Assembly (NCBI RefSeq): GCF_964275005.1
Contig: NC_092689.1
Location: 11,939,479 to 12,003,478, forward strand
DNA: 64,000 nucleotides
Direction of reading: 5' to 3'
From: Diadema setosum
Lineage: Eukaryota > Echinodermata > Echinoidea > Diadematoida > Diadematidae
This document shows, in pieces, positions 23,721 to 36,316 of this stretch. Both the position numbers and the translations under genes were made by a program. Under the pieces are notes generated by a model. That model ran no database searches. It was not told where the DNA came from and saw only the letters and a list, made by a program, of their open reading frames with translations. The stretch's first letter is position 1, and each line of letters starts with the position of its first letter.

Positions 23721-24055
23721 GGCCCGAATTCACGAAGATGGTACAATGTACAAATGAAACCATGGTTTAAACCATGGACAAAAACCATGGAGCACCAAGT
23801 GTCGCATGGAATATTTCGTTATGAAATCAGTCATTTCGTCGATGAAATGCTTATTATTTTTTTGTGACCAAATAACAACATTTTATTACTAAATGAACAT
23901 TTCGTCCACGAAATAATTTTGTTAACGAAACGGCGATTTTGTTGACGAAATGTCCAATTTTGTACGAAATATTCCATGAGACACTTGGCACTCCATGGTT
24001 TTTGTCTATGGTTTAAACCATAGTTTCATTTGTACCACCTTCGTGAATTCAGCCC
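23721..24055. mobile_element. MITE-like palindrome with GAATTCACGAAG ends
   Basis: About 335 bp with inverted ends (left 'ggcccgaattcacgaag', right 'cttcgtgaattcagccc'). Nested inverted words 'ccatggtttaaaccatgg' and 'tggcactccatggttttt' and repeated 'atttcgt..acgaaat' motifs lie inside. The target-site duplication is not clear. The peptide at 23610-23867 is a shadow. Confidence 0.6.
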
Positions 24056-24285
24056 AGTGTTTTTTTTTTTTTTTTTAGTCAGCCCACATCCAGAGCATGC
24101 AAAGGGCTTAGTTTAAAATGACTTCCTGGACTTCCTTGGCATGTGACTGACCTTAATGTCATCCATCAAGCTATTTGAAACAATCTTCTGTCTGCCATGT
24201 GAGTCCAAAGATTGTGTTTGTATTATAACAAACATGGTAAAATGCTATCATGAGATTTTCCAACCCTGTCCGGGAGGGTGCCAAG

Positions 24286-24613
24286 TAAAAATGGCAGAGG
24301 TAAAAAATGTCAGAGGTAAAAATGTCAGAGGTAAAAATGGCAGAGGTAAAAATGACAGAGATAAAAATGACAGAGGTAAAAATGGCAGAGGTAAAATGGC
24401 AGAGGTAAAAATGGCAGAGGTAAAAAATGGCAGAGGTAAAAATGGCAGAGGTAATAAAGTCAGAGGTAAAAATGTCAGGGGTAAAAATGTCAGGGGTAAA
24501 AATGTCAGAGGTAATAATGTCAGAAGTAATTATGTCAGAGGTAAAAATGTAAGAGGTAATGTTAGGGGTAAAAATGTCAGAAGTAATGGGAGCGATTTCG
24601 TCAGAGGTAAACG
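24286..24613 (+). repeat. 15-bp minisatellite (GTCAGAGGTAAAAAT)
   Basis: About 20 tandem, imperfect 15-bp units alternating GTCAGAGG and GGCAGAGG cores. Because 15 is a multiple of three, open frames appear on both strands (R-G-K-N-V/G repeats). These are not credible genes. An array of the same unit in the opposite orientation lies at 32755-33085. Confidence 0.9.
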
Positions 24614-24832
24614 TATGAAGAGGTTTTGAATAATAACCTAGCCAGAGCAAACTGTATTTATCGAATCATGAAATCCAAGCTGCAGATTTGAAGAATATTA
24701 TGGAATTATGTTTTGAAAAAAAAAATAGAGCACTTTCATTATTCTGAGTTTGATTCAAGTGCAGTGGCGTAATCTGTCTGTTCAGAGGAATATTAAACCA
24801 GCTAAGAGCCTAGTAGGCCTATGGAAAATTAT

Positions 24833-24890
24833 TATTATTGTTATCATTATTATTATTACTATTATTATTATTATTATCATCATTACTATT
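24833..24890. repeat. (ATT)n microsatellite
   Basis: Interrupted trinucleotide run of ATT/ATC units. Confidence 0.9.
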
Positions 24891-24972
24891 GTTTATCATT
24901 ATAAGGGGGTTCCAACAATGCTGCAAACCCCTTAAACAGTATAATCCTACTTTGTTTCGACGAATGAAGTTA

Positions 24973-25006
<34 letters not shown>
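24973..25006. repeat. (AC)n microsatellite
   Basis: Perfect CA dinucleotide run. Confidence 0.95.
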
Positions 25007-25010
<4 letters not shown>

Positions 25011-25250
25011 GAACCCACTTTTGGTATAAACATAATATACTTCTATACGCAGATATACATACTCTCACAGACACACTCTGACACAAACGAATTCCGATCA
25101 CGTCCAGGCTAGTATATATTATTGTCATTATTTTTCATTTTTTGAACTGTTTAGTGTAAAGAAGTGAAGGAGACAAAGTCGAAGCAAACCGCTAATTTTT
25201 CACCTGTTCTATGTTTATTTCTCACATTCAGGTTTCGTAGGAGCCTATTT

Positions 25251-28200
25251 GGGTTGTTTTACAATCAGGGTACGCACTTGTCTCACGGGGGTGAAAAAAA
25301 AAAGTTTTTTCGTATTCCTTGATTTTTTGTCGCTGCATTGTAGGATAGTTGAATTTAAATAATCTAAAAAAATGGAGCTTAAAGTCATCAACTTTTTTTA
25401 TTGCATGAAACATGCCAGTGGTGATAAAAATCTAGCCCTCAGACCTCTGATACCATCCTACCACACCCTGACTAGAAATTACAACTTCAGGTGAAAAATC
25501 AACACATTTTTTGATAATTGAAGGATGATGAATATGAAAGTAAGTTGTGTTTTTACGTTTCAAACACATTTATTCTAAAAAATTCATGATTTTCATGGAA
25601 AAATCCCCAAGGCAGTCACCATGACATCAAAGAAATAATGATCCTAAACTCCACAAATCAGTTATACCAGATTTGTTGTATATCCCTAATAGGCATATCT
25701 AGGGTGCTTTTACAGGCAAAGTTTGAACGTCCTGTGTTTAATGGTTGCTGAGATAAGTAGTGTCAAAAAAATCATTCGGAGAGGACATTTATTTTTCGGA
25801 GAGGATATATTTTTTTGACGTATAGATAGCAACATAAAGAACACTTACAAAATATTTATCCCTTATCCCCGATTGATGAAAATTGTGACAATTAAATTAA
25901 AAAAGAACATTTTGTTTGACATGTTTTATAAAAATGTACAGCAATTTCATATCATGTGATAAACAAGCCATACGAACACCCCTATAGAGGTTATGACAAA
26001 AAGAAAAGAAAAGGGCAACCCATAATTTAGACAGACAGTTGTGCCAGATTTATTGGACTTCACAAATATACTTTTAAAGACTGATGATTTGATAAGTGGT
26101 AAATAAGATGTTGTAGAAGACCAATGCATAGGCACATGTATCATTCGGAGAAGACATTTTTGACACATAAAAATACTGTATGAAAACATGATACCGATAC
26201 TCTTTCCCCTTTTTAATTTATGAAAAGTGGCATTATTCAACTACATGGATATATTTTCAACATTATTTTGTATGAATTTCAATAAAATCAAAGGATTGGA
26301 TGATACAAAGAATCCCTGAAGAATACTAAGAATGGGCTACAATAATAAGTCCTGTAAATCCTCAAACAAGCGAAAGTTAAAAAAAAGTTTGTATCTCAGG
26401 TAAAGTGTATGTTGCGTAGCACCAAAGTTGTTTTTGTATGCAAATCTTAAATGCACTGTAACATAATGTTTACTAAGAGCATTGAAAATGTCACTTTGGA
26501 GAGGATACCTCTTCTCAAAGAGGACATATTATTGACACTCACAAAACTAGCACTCCAGATACATGTATATAGAATGGGTGCAAACTTAATGTGGCTATTC
26601 ATTGATATTTACTGTGTACAAAATGTCAGTAAAAAGTGATGCTTATGACTGTCTTGATTATCAATATTGCATCACATTACAAATTAAACCCTATTGTGGT
26701 GAAACACGTTCTTGTATAGTGTAAATTTACATTGTATGGTGTGTTCCATGCATGATGTGACAAGGTTAATTAGCCACATCTGACTTCCCCTTTACTTTTT
26801 GAAATCCAAAAAGCTTTTGCATGAACGAGCAACTTGTAATACTCTTGATATATCAATTATTTGAGATGCCTGCATGAACAAATAAAAGGTGAAGGCAGTT
26901 TTTTCCAGTATCTATGCATTCTTTTTTGTGATTAAAGCATTTTGTATTGCACTTGTATGTGTAGAATGTAATTAAGTCTTTGACGTAAATCAGCATGAAC
27001 TACAAATAGAATAATCAAACAGGTCAAAAAAATCCAAAAAGTTTTGGAACAAATTCCACAGAATAACATTTTCCTTTTAATGGCTTTATGGTTGTTAAGG
27101 CAGAAGGGCTTCTAATATGCTATGAGGGCAGAATTCTTGATTCAAATTGTTTGCAATGTGAAATAATGTAACCTTTTCTTTCAGATTTTACATCGCATGG
27201 TACACTGTGGCTTGGGGGAGCATAACTATGTTGTGCTGCAATACAGAATATTATGCATTATACATGTGGAGTTTATTTATGATTCATCTGTTTTTGTTTT
27301 TGTTTTGTTGTTGTTGTTTTTTTGTTTGTTTTTTTTTTTTGGGGGGGGGGGGGGTAATTACACCATATCCATACAAAGTAGTAATGTTTTTTCTGTGTGC
27401 TTGTGCATAAATCTTGGTGACTGTGTGTTTTCATTCATTTATCTTTTTCATATTCCATTCATATGGTGAGTGTGTCAAAGTAATTGTCCTCTCCGAAATA
27501 ATTGATTCTGCGAATATAGATGTCAGTATACAGCGAACCAAAGGACTCTGGTTATGTTCAGTGTGTGATGATAATCATTAAATGTATACCTACTAATAGA
27601 AAACAAAGAATGCTGAATGTTCGTCGCTTTTTTTTTAAATTTACCATTTCATCAATGGGAGTTTAAAATGATATTATAAGTCAAAGAGACATTTTAATTC
27701 AAAAGCATTCATATTGTGAAATATGGGGGCAATATGATGGTAAAATGTTTTCAATTAATCATAATTCACTTTTTAGTAACATTATGTAAGTTTGTTACCT
27801 TTAATTCTCATTTTCATTGATGTGCAACTACCATTCGGAGAGGACATTCTTTGTTTGACATGAGTTAAGTAAATGAAGAAAAACATATGAATAAGTCTTG
27901 ATATATGAAAATGATAGACAACTGTTAGCACTAATAATAACATAACTAGGATTTAAAACGTACATATTCCTGTGGAGTACTGAACAAATATGTCATTTTT
28001 CGGAGAGGACGCTTTTGGACGGAATTGAAACCGTCAAATTTGAAATGTTCACTGCCTGAAAATTAAATGAGTGTGGGTTACACAAATACTTTGTATGTGT
28101 AGGGTATGAGTGAGAATTTGCAGAGGGTATGTAATTGTTTGAGTTCTGAAGTCTTAAAAAATGTTATTAAACTGTTTTCGGAGAGGACATTTTTGGACGG

Positions 28201-28589
28201 AATATGTATATTAATCATGCTTCAAACCCAAATTTTTAAACTGTGTCCTAGATATCATGACACACACAGTTTTTTAATATCCACATTTCATTTGCTCATT
28301 CTGATATTGTATTTCTGTGTTACAGTCATTGGTTTCAAAGATGTACATTCTCAAACTTTGAAAAAATCAAATGAGACTGTAAAAACTGCCCAAATTGGCT
28401 CATTTTGACATATTTTGAAAATTTCGTAAGCTTTGTCAAAAAATTTTTTCGCTGTTTAAGGTTGAGGTAACTAGGCATAACAACATGGCACACCAGATTT
28501 GATATTAATGTACATAGTTTTTTTTTTTTTTTTGCAGGACACTGATAATGTCCAAATCTGAAGTGCGTACCCTGATTGTAAAACAACCC
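25251..28589. mobile_element. 3.3-kb TIR element with recurring CGGAGAGGAC motif
   Basis: Bounded by perfect 29-bp inverted repeats (25251-25279 and 28561-28589; outer bases GGGTTGTTTTACAATC), flanked by ATTT on each side (25247-25250 and 28590-28593). The interior repeats CGGAGAGGAC or a one-base variant at 25777, 25797, 26146, 27836, 28001 and 28179, and inverted at 27486-27498. Related 'tttggagaggatac' lies near 26496. No transposase-like ORF is seen, so it is a non-autonomous element or a decayed one. The superfamily was not assigned; the 4-bp duplication is not diagnostic. Confidence 0.75.
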
Positions 28590-28593
28590 ATTT

Positions 28594-29740
28594 ATCTCAC
28601 GAGACCTGATCACGACGTAATGTAGAAGTAAAAATACAAAACGCAAAAAACAAACTACAGCAGATGTATCGGCAGACATAAGTAAGCTCTTGCAAAATAT
28701 TTCATTACATTGTTCAAGTATCACATGGCGCAAAAACAAATATCTCGAAGTTTAACGAACACTTTGTGGTCACTTTACAAACTTATGCCTATTAAAACTG
28801 GGGACGAACTTTAGCAATAGACTGTTCTAGTTGAGAGTAAAAACCGATAGTTTGCCATGGGATTTCTTTCAAATATATTGTCGAACGAATCCGCAGGTGA
28901 AAAAAAAAAAATGTAAATGTTTGATGCCTTTGGAACTTAGCTGTTGCTCCAAAGTCAGATTCCATTATGTCTAACGTAGTAAATTTATCAACATGGTGTG
29001 CTGCTAAAGATTGGTAGATTCAGCCTCCGACGTTGCTCCCTCGTTATACAACAACAGTAAGAAAATTTCACTAAAAAGTAATACGAATCTTTCAGTTGAA
29101 ATTACAAAAGGGGAGTAACAAAAATATACAGGCTCAAAATTCGTTAATATTTGTTAGCAAAAATATGGATATACCCAGGCGTCAAACCAAGATTTTACCA
29201 TTCTGATCGTTAAAAACATTTCATGAGATTCACAAACATTTTTTTTTTTTTCCGGGAAGGGGGGGGGGGGGTAGTTAAGTAGTACGTAGCACAGGAGTGT
29301 AGGAACATTTGGGGCTCGTGATTGACTTCCAGATTTTGATTTATAATGTATGCATTCAAAAACTGTTCTGATTTTGATTTCCTACGTGACTATACAGATT
29401 GCACCATTTCAGTTTAAAGGTGAGAACTAATGCTACCCGTTTTCATGGGAAGTCACTGAATTTGGCAGAGTTTGTACTATAGGGCCATTTACACTTGCTT
29501 TGAAAGACCACAATGCTACGAAAACTGTGGCACTTTGATGATTAGATACAAATAGATAAACGACAATATTACGGTGAGCTTATACACTGTACAGGGTGGC
29601 TCAAAAATAGAACAGCAGGTTTTTAGGACTTTGCTTGGATAAAATGCGATAGTATTTTAGCTTGTTGGGTGGAGCATCCTTCTTCACTGAAATAACACCA
29701 GAATCAATTTGGTGGAGAACTCTTTATTTTATTAGCACAC
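28594..29740. other. Non-coding stretch
   Basis: No gene recognised. A T-run followed by a poly-G run occurs at 29241-29271. 'ggctcaaaaatagaacagc' near 29596 starts what may be a dispersed repeat. Confidence 0.45.
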
Positions 29741-29769
29741 AATGCTATAAGTACGTATCTGGGTGGAAA

Positions 29770-30200
29770 TCACTGATATCTCTATGGAAGAACAAGATCA
29801 GTGGTGGAAATTAGCTGCATGCTTGACGGAGGTCTGTGCTCTCAGAGTGCTTTTCTAGTTTGTTAGTTCCTCCACCAAGGGAGGAGGTTATGTTTTCGTT
29901 TACCGTTGGTTTGTTCGTTCGTTGATTAGTTACTTTGTCCTTGTGCAAAATAAGTCAAAAAGTAGTTAACTGTTTGAGATGAAACTTGCAGGAAAGGTTG
30001 AGAATGACACAAGTAACAAACGGTTGAATTTTGGTAGTGATCCGAGAATTTCGGGGGAATTTATGAAGGATTTTTTATATTTTGGCAGGTAGGGTCAATG
30101 AGCTTGGGAATTCAGGCTGCGCGTATTTGAGGTTTGCATGCTCGCACGAAAGTGCGTGCTCTAGTTTCTGCTAGGGCGAGGCGCGCCGTGCTGCTGAGGG
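29770..30200. repeat. Dispersed repeat (Cys-poor, 'ccaccaagggaggaggttat' family)
   Basis: Contains 'tctgtgctctcagagtgctt' and 'tccaccaagggaggaggtta', words recurring in invertebrate dispersed repeats (recall from memory). A close direct copy of the first 80 bp is at 31345-31420 ('gcggaggtctgcgctctcag'). Confidence 0.45.
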
Positions 30201-30296
30201 TTTATGACGTAACAAAGGTTTCTATATTGGGAAATCGGGCGACTTTCAGCATATTAATGCTGTAAGTACGTATCTGGGTGGAAATCACTGTAATCT

Positions 30297-31343
30297 CTAT
30301 TAGTCCATGGGCCAGGCAAGATATTGGTACCATCTGAGGTGGCAATACCTTTTTGGTGTCATTTTGTTTGTCGGGCATAGATATGCTTATCAAGCTATGA
30401 TAGCATTTCCAAATGAGTAGCTTAGTCATAGTAAATGAATTTTAAACCAATTTGGTCTCGTTGTTATATCCCTGTACTTCTGAATCGAGACCAACCGCTA
30501 TACAAGGAAGAGCACTGTCTTCTGTATGTTTACAGGTGTTCTGTTGTAAACGCGGTGCGCTTAGTCTTTATTCATGGCAGCGAAGGGAATATCCAAGGGT
30601 TATGATGTCCACAGCGCTTAGTCTAATATTCAAGACGGCGAAGGGAATATCCAAAGCTTATAATACAGTGTATATCCCTTTATCTAAAAACAACAACAAA
30701 AAAGAAAGCAATTTCTCGTGAATTCTAGCGTATTTTCATTATTTATTAATTCCGGTGAAAACGCTACGTTGAAAACGCTAATACCACGCCAATGTCGCTT
30801 TATTTCCATGCAACAAAGAAAGAATATGCAAAAAAACAATGTACCGGTACACTACAATACATTATAATTAATAATGTTGTAAATGAACTGAGTGATTTTG
30901 TTTAAAACTGATGTATTTGTTGAGAGGGTGGTATAAAAACAGTATAGATAATCCCTTTTATTAGGAACTTTAGATATGATAACGATACATTGTTCTAGAT
31001 AAAGACTAAGCGCACCGCGTGACAGCTGCGGACATCATAACCCTTTGGATATTCCCTTCGCTGCCTTGAATAAAGACTAAGCGCACCGCGTTTACAACAG
31101 AACACCTGTGGACATACAGAAGGCAGTGCTCGTATTTGTATAGCGGTTAGTTTCGATTCAGAAGTATAGGGATTAAAAAGGAGGGTTAAAATTTCATTTA
31201 ATATGACTAAGCTACTCATTTGGAAATGCTATCATAGCTTGATAAGCGTATCTATGTTTGACAAACAAAATGACACCAAAAAGATTTTGCCTCCTCAGGT
31301 GGTACCAACAACCCATTTTCGGCTCTTGGCCCATGGACTATTA
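30297..31343. repeat. Long imperfect inverted repeat (foldback)
   Basis: Arms 30297-30650 and 31003-31343 are reverse complements. Examples are 'tagtccatgggcca' versus 'tggcccatggacta', and 'cgcggtgcgcttagtcttta' versus 'taaagactaagcgcaccgcg'. About 350 bp separates them. Each arm holds a smaller direct duplication of the 'cttagtct..ttcaaggcagcgaagggaat' segment. ORFs are mirror shadows. Confidence 0.7.
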
Positions 31344-31420
31344 TGGAAGAACAAGGTCAGTGGTGGAAATGAGCTGCATGCTTGGCGGAGGTCTGCGCTC
31401 TCAGAGTGCTTCTCTATTTT

Positions 31421-32754
31421 TTTTTTCTGGAACCGATTTAGTAAAAGTATTTTAGGGGTTTGCAAAAAGTGATAGGGTCTATTATAAATTATTTGTAGAG
31501 TATTTTGAAATGCTAGGCAAGATAGAAATATGTCCGATTCCATGAGGGTCACCTTTTTGAGAATAGGGGTGACTTTTGCAAGTTTGCCACCCTTTTCATG
31601 ACACATGCAATAAAACCTTTACGCGTGTTTTCTCGCGCATGTATACTTTTTTTTTCGTTTTAATGTTTATAATAACGTATACATCATTTACGTCACGGAT
31701 TATGCACTCTTATCTCATAACCCGATGAAAATGTTTCGGATAAACCAGAAAGAGGCCACTGAGGCGATATGCATTCTACCTGTAAGTGAGGAAAACGAGG
31801 GAAATATTTTGTACATGTACGTAGGCCCTACTGGTCGTGAAGGACTACAGTTTTCATTCTGGACAATTTTTGTACATGCTCCATTTGCAATAGTTTAGAG
31901 ACGTTGGGGGCTGGGTGGGAGGTTTGGTCCTTTCCATTAAAACGCAGAGGGTATCCGTGAGAAAAAAAAAAAATGCAGGAAAGTGTAGGGGAGACCGGGA
32001 AGAAATGGGATATTTTTGCATCATCAGGAAAGATTCCTTGTAACTTTTAAGATATTTTGTCAAACTAGGTCATAATCATAATAATGTAGTATAGGTTCTG
32101 AAGTTTATAGTATAGAGTATTTAGTGATACCCCATAAACATTCTCGAGTAATCAATGATTTGTTTAACCTCTAATTTGGGGGAAATGGGACACCAAGCGG
32201 GGAGAAATGAGACAACCTGGAGAGAAATTGGATAACCATCGTGACCAAAGTACGATTTACATGTGCCGCGGAGAGAAATGAAACACTGCCCTATTAAATT
32301 TCTCCAAGTGGTGACAGAAACAGTAAAAGATCCCTGCCAATTTTTCATACCTGCATGTCTGTTATCAAGCAATTTTATTTTCAGAAGTTTGCACAGTTAT
32401 TAAAATACCTATTAACATAGTATAGGACCTACCAGATCTATAGTAAGTTTGATATTTTGCTGACAAGATACCTGTAGAGCTGAGCTGTGAAGTGGTTAAT
32501 ATGTCCATTTTCAGGTATACCGAGGCTCATCTTCTTACTGACATAATTCGATTGTTGACTGGCCGAGCATTTTTCAAGTTACATGAGTGTCCCATATTGT
32601 CTCCGTTTCCCCGTGCTTTATTTCAGGAGAAGGCACGAAAAGCACGTATTGCGAGGAAGGTGTCAGAAACATGAAGAAAAAAAAATCTCTGTCACTTTTA
32701 CCTTGTCCTCTTGCATTTCTACGACTACTAGTAAATGTTTATCAATGACATTTT
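31421..32754. other. Non-coding stretch with 'gagaaatgggac' repeats
   Basis: No gene recognised. Variants of 'gggagaaatgagac' recur at 31995-32285 on the plus strand at irregular spacing, suggesting a degenerate short repeat. Confidence 0.45.
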
Positions 32755-33085
32755 TATCTCTGGCATTTTGACCACTGACATTTCGACCACAGACAACTAT
32801 TTTTACATTTTACCACTGACATAATCATTTACCTCTGACATTTTTACCTCTGACATTTTTACCTCTGCCATTTTTACCTCTGCCATTTTTACCTCTGCTA
32901 TTTTTACATCTGCCATTTTTACCTCTGACATTTTTACCACTGACATAATCATTTACCTCTGACATTTTTACCTCTGACATTTTTACCTCTGCCATTTTTA
33001 CCTCTGTCATTTTTACCTCTACCATTTTTACCTCTGCCCTTTTTACCTCTGACATTTTTACCTGACATTTTTACCTCTGACATTA
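32755..33085 (-). repeat. 15-bp minisatellite, opposite orientation
   Basis: Tandem ATTTTTACCTCTGAC units, the reverse complement of the array at 24286-24613, with the same C/A alternation (GCC versus GAC). The edge units decay to 'gacatttcgaccacag'. Peptide repeats read from it are artefacts. Confidence 0.9.
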
Positions 33086-33096
33086 TTACACCGAAC

Positions 33097-33331
33097 CGTT
33101 TTGACAGAGGTTTTTTGTTTTTGTGTTTTTTTTTAATAGATCTGATAGCAATGCTGTAAATTCTGCCAGAGTCAAACAGGCATGAACCTTGGTACTCGAT
33201 GCAACCCCCCCCCCCCCCCCTGAAAAAAAAAAAAAAAAAAACTTAGGGCCTATTTGACTCTGGCAGAATTTACAGCATTGCTACTAGATCAACAAAAAAA
33301 CAAAAAAAACTCTGTCAAAACTGGGGCAAAC
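33097..33331. mobile_element. Small foldback element with poly-C/poly-A loop
   Basis: Arms 33097-33182 and 33246-33331 are inverted copies ('aaattctgccagagtcaaac' versus 'tttgactctggcagaattt'), around a loop with a poly-C run followed by a poly-A run at 33206-33240. Confidence 0.65.
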
Positions 33332-33398
33332 TATAACTTCCTTGGCGTAGGTAACAATATCCTTATCTTGTGCAGCATCAGTAATCATTAAGTATTAA

Positions 33399-33831
33399 AG
33401 GTATTAGCCCACATTTGTAAACCTGCAGCAATTGGTCTCATAGTTAGCATGGAGTTTGGGTATGATTGCAGTAACACCTGTGCAAAATTTCGTTCCAATT
33501 TGTCCATTACTTTCATAAAAATAAATGAAAATGCACCGTATGCATGCGTATAAAAACGCGCGCTAGCTCCGGTCCACGCACGTACTACATGCATGCGATA
33601 CATGTGTAAGTTAATGTGCGTAGCTAGCCCGCGCTCGTAATTTTATTTTGGGTCGGGTTGACCCGGTTTGAAAATTGATTTTAAAACGACGATTTTCTCT
33701 CTTTTATCGAATGGTATAGACAAAGAGCAACAGGTGAGGTATGTTACTGTTATAACTTGTACTTGAAGTCATATTGGACCTGTTTTATGCAGTTTTGATT
33801 TTCGTGGGTTTGCAAATGTGGGCTAGTACCT
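33399..33831. mobile_element. MITE with TTAA target duplication
   Basis: A 433-bp element with ends AGGTATTAGCCCACATTTG and the inverse of AGGTACTAGCCCACATTTG, flanked by TTAA (33395-33398 and 33832-33835). AGG-starting ends and TTAA suggest a Kolobok-type MITE. Confidence 0.75.
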
Positions 33832-33885
33832 TTAAGTAATGTAATAGTAGTACATGTTGTAGTAGTAGATGTTGTAGTAGTAGAT

Positions 33886-33887
<2 letters not shown>

Positions 33888-33955
<68 letters not shown>
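33888..33955. repeat. (AGT)n microsatellite
   Basis: About 22 perfect trinucleotide units. Confidence 0.95.
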
Positions 33956-34071
33956 AATGCAGTCAGTACCACCAGTGGTCAATTGAGTGGCAGTAGGCAA
34001 GTCAAGAAAAAGGAGTATAACAATAAATGTACAATAAGCACTTTTTATCATGGCCTCATCTTACCCCTCTA

Positions 34072-34117
34072 CACACACACACACACACGCACACACACAC
34101 ACACAGAGAGAGAGAGA
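34072..34117. repeat. (AC)n(AG)n microsatellite
   Basis: A CA run passing into a GA run. Confidence 0.95.
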
Positions 34118-35289
34118 GCAAAAACCAAGTTTCTTTGTAGTCATGGCCACTGAAACAGCACAAGGAAAAACAAAATTGAGGAGGCATGGTCTCACAGTTT
34201 ATTACGACAACATACAATTGTATCGTAACATGGGTACAATGAAATTGTAAGAGTTAAGATATTAGCATAATATTCTAAGTGTAAAAGTTTCCACCTAAAC
34301 AATGATCAACCAGAACTGTGTAACTACCAATCTAATTCCATTCTCACATTGGTGCATATGTCATTTCCACGTATAAAAGTAGAAACATTAGACCTCTGCT
34401 GAACAATAAGGAAAACAAATGCATGAATATTGAATATTCTTATCAAACTGAACATATTAGAAGATGATTATATGATTTTAAAAAAGGTGTTTATATACCA
34501 AGACTATAGTCAATCACAGTACACTGTATTGTGAACGACATGGTTGAAGAAACAAATAATCCTCACATAGAGATCTCTTCCTTTTCGAGATCTGTTCTAT
34601 ATCAGGAATTGCTTAGGGGACAAAAATTTGTCTGCCCCAAACATTTCCGTAGGGGCGGGGCAAATGCCCCTTTGCCCCCTCACCCCCCCCCCCCCCGATA
34701 TAGATTCGACGCCCTGATCATTCCTTGGTATGCCCATAGATGTATCCTGACTGAGTCATCGGGGGCATGATCGTTTCAGGAATGATTCAGGAAATGGAGG
34801 GGGTTCAATTATGGCTGTATAGTTTTTGCTATTGCTTGTTTGTTTTCGTACATAATTTGCAGATGGTCCCGAGTTGCACGCGTCATATCATGTTTACATA
34901 TAGGCCTATACCATTTGACGTTGTCAACATTTAGACCATACCTTATGTCGATATTACTTTCTTCGCGAGCGAGTGCTTGAGAAAAGTATGTACAGCTGTA
35001 TTCATTTTCCTACAAGATAGAATACTATTCAGCTCTGTTACCTGTCTGAAGGCGGGCGCACGAATGTGATGCAATATGCTGAAATTGATACAATCACATT
35101 TCTGTTTCCTCCATTTTTTCTGAAGTTTTCAGGGGGGATGATTGTACAGGCCATCCCCCTCCTCCATTTCGGGGGGGGGGGGGGGGGTGGGATCATCCCC
35201 CATCCCCCCCCCCCCCTGATTTACGCATATTATATGATATCAACAGTCATACAAGTGTGGACAATACAAGGCAGCGTTTGTTTGCAACC
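34118..35289. other. Non-coding stretch with poly-G/poly-C tracts
   Basis: No gene recognised. Long C runs at about 34684-34696 and 35207-35217 and a G run at about 35170-35187 lie in 'gccccctcac'/'catcccccat' contexts. Confidence 0.5.
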
Positions 35290-35850
35290 GGACAAAACAT
35301 ACAAAAACTCGAGAGATCTTCTTAGGAATGATTTGAAAATGCCATGAACTGGACATACGACTATTTAGCGACAATAAAAATCGTAAGATGGCCGTAGGTA
35401 TGACGTAATGAGAATTCAAGGCATTCATGCAAAAAACGTACGAACTCTAAGGCCATTGAATAATCGAGAATCACTTCACTTTTCACGAAGGTCTTAAGTT
35501 GTTCATGCGAATTAAACGGCGTTGACTCTCAGATTATGCTCCAGCATAGTTCTCAAATGTTTATTCTTATCAATCTTCCTTGTCGTTTACGTTTACTGGG
35601 GGTGTGGCAGCTGATCTTTGCCCTCCATATAAGTATTTCGTGATCTTACTTTTGTGCCCCTATACTGCCATACGCTATATGATTTAACGGTTCTACAACC
35701 TTTCGAATATTAAGCCTTGTTTTATATGCACTGATCGCTGAGTAACGTGATAATGTCATAGTCTTTTTTCCCCAAACATCACGAAATGTAACAATCTAAT
35801 TATTTTTTATACTGATTTTAGTATTGGAAAATTTTAGTCGGCCAAGCTAT
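35290..35850. repeat. Segmental-duplication flank, copy in unit B
   Basis: Matches 7450-8225 with a deletion near 35523 relative to unit A. It is interrupted at 35851 by the LINE's 3' tail. The match resumes beyond the LINE near 44885. Confidence 0.7.
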
Positions 35851-36316
35851 TATTTATTTATTTATTTATTCATGTTTTCTTTAAAAAATGATACAGGGTA
35901 GGCACATTCAGTTTGCTAACTGCTTTACAATGGCGCCCTGGATATACACAAAATAAAACAACAAATACATTTGTTGTAACATGATTCACACAATTACAGA
36001 TCAATGACATAAACAAAAGAAATCAGCTTAACTACACTTCTGTTACATGTATACATAACAAATAAGGCCTTAACAATTTAGATAAGGGAAGAGTATATAA
36101 CCACAAACAAAACAAAGAAAAAAGTCTAGTGGGTATGACAATGTAAAAAAAAAAAAAGAGGAGGTCTTATTGGACTCATTGGAAGACAAAAGTTAAAGCA
36201 CGCGGATAAATCTTAAACAATTTGTTTTGAATATAGTCAGTGACGAAGACAGTTGTACTTCAATGGGGAGTTTGTTGAAAAGAGAGCTACCGGTGTACGA
36301 AAAGGAACGTTTCTTA

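Noticed and set aside
24286..24613. CRISPR-like array
   Set aside because: Units are contiguous 15-bp repeats with no spacers, in a eukaryotic context.
24171..24650. Long open frames on both strands with R-G-K-N repeats
   Set aside because: Produced by a 15-bp non-coding minisatellite whose unit length is a multiple of three.
33785..34051. Leucine-rich minus-strand ORF
   Set aside because: Translation of the (AGT)n microsatellite.
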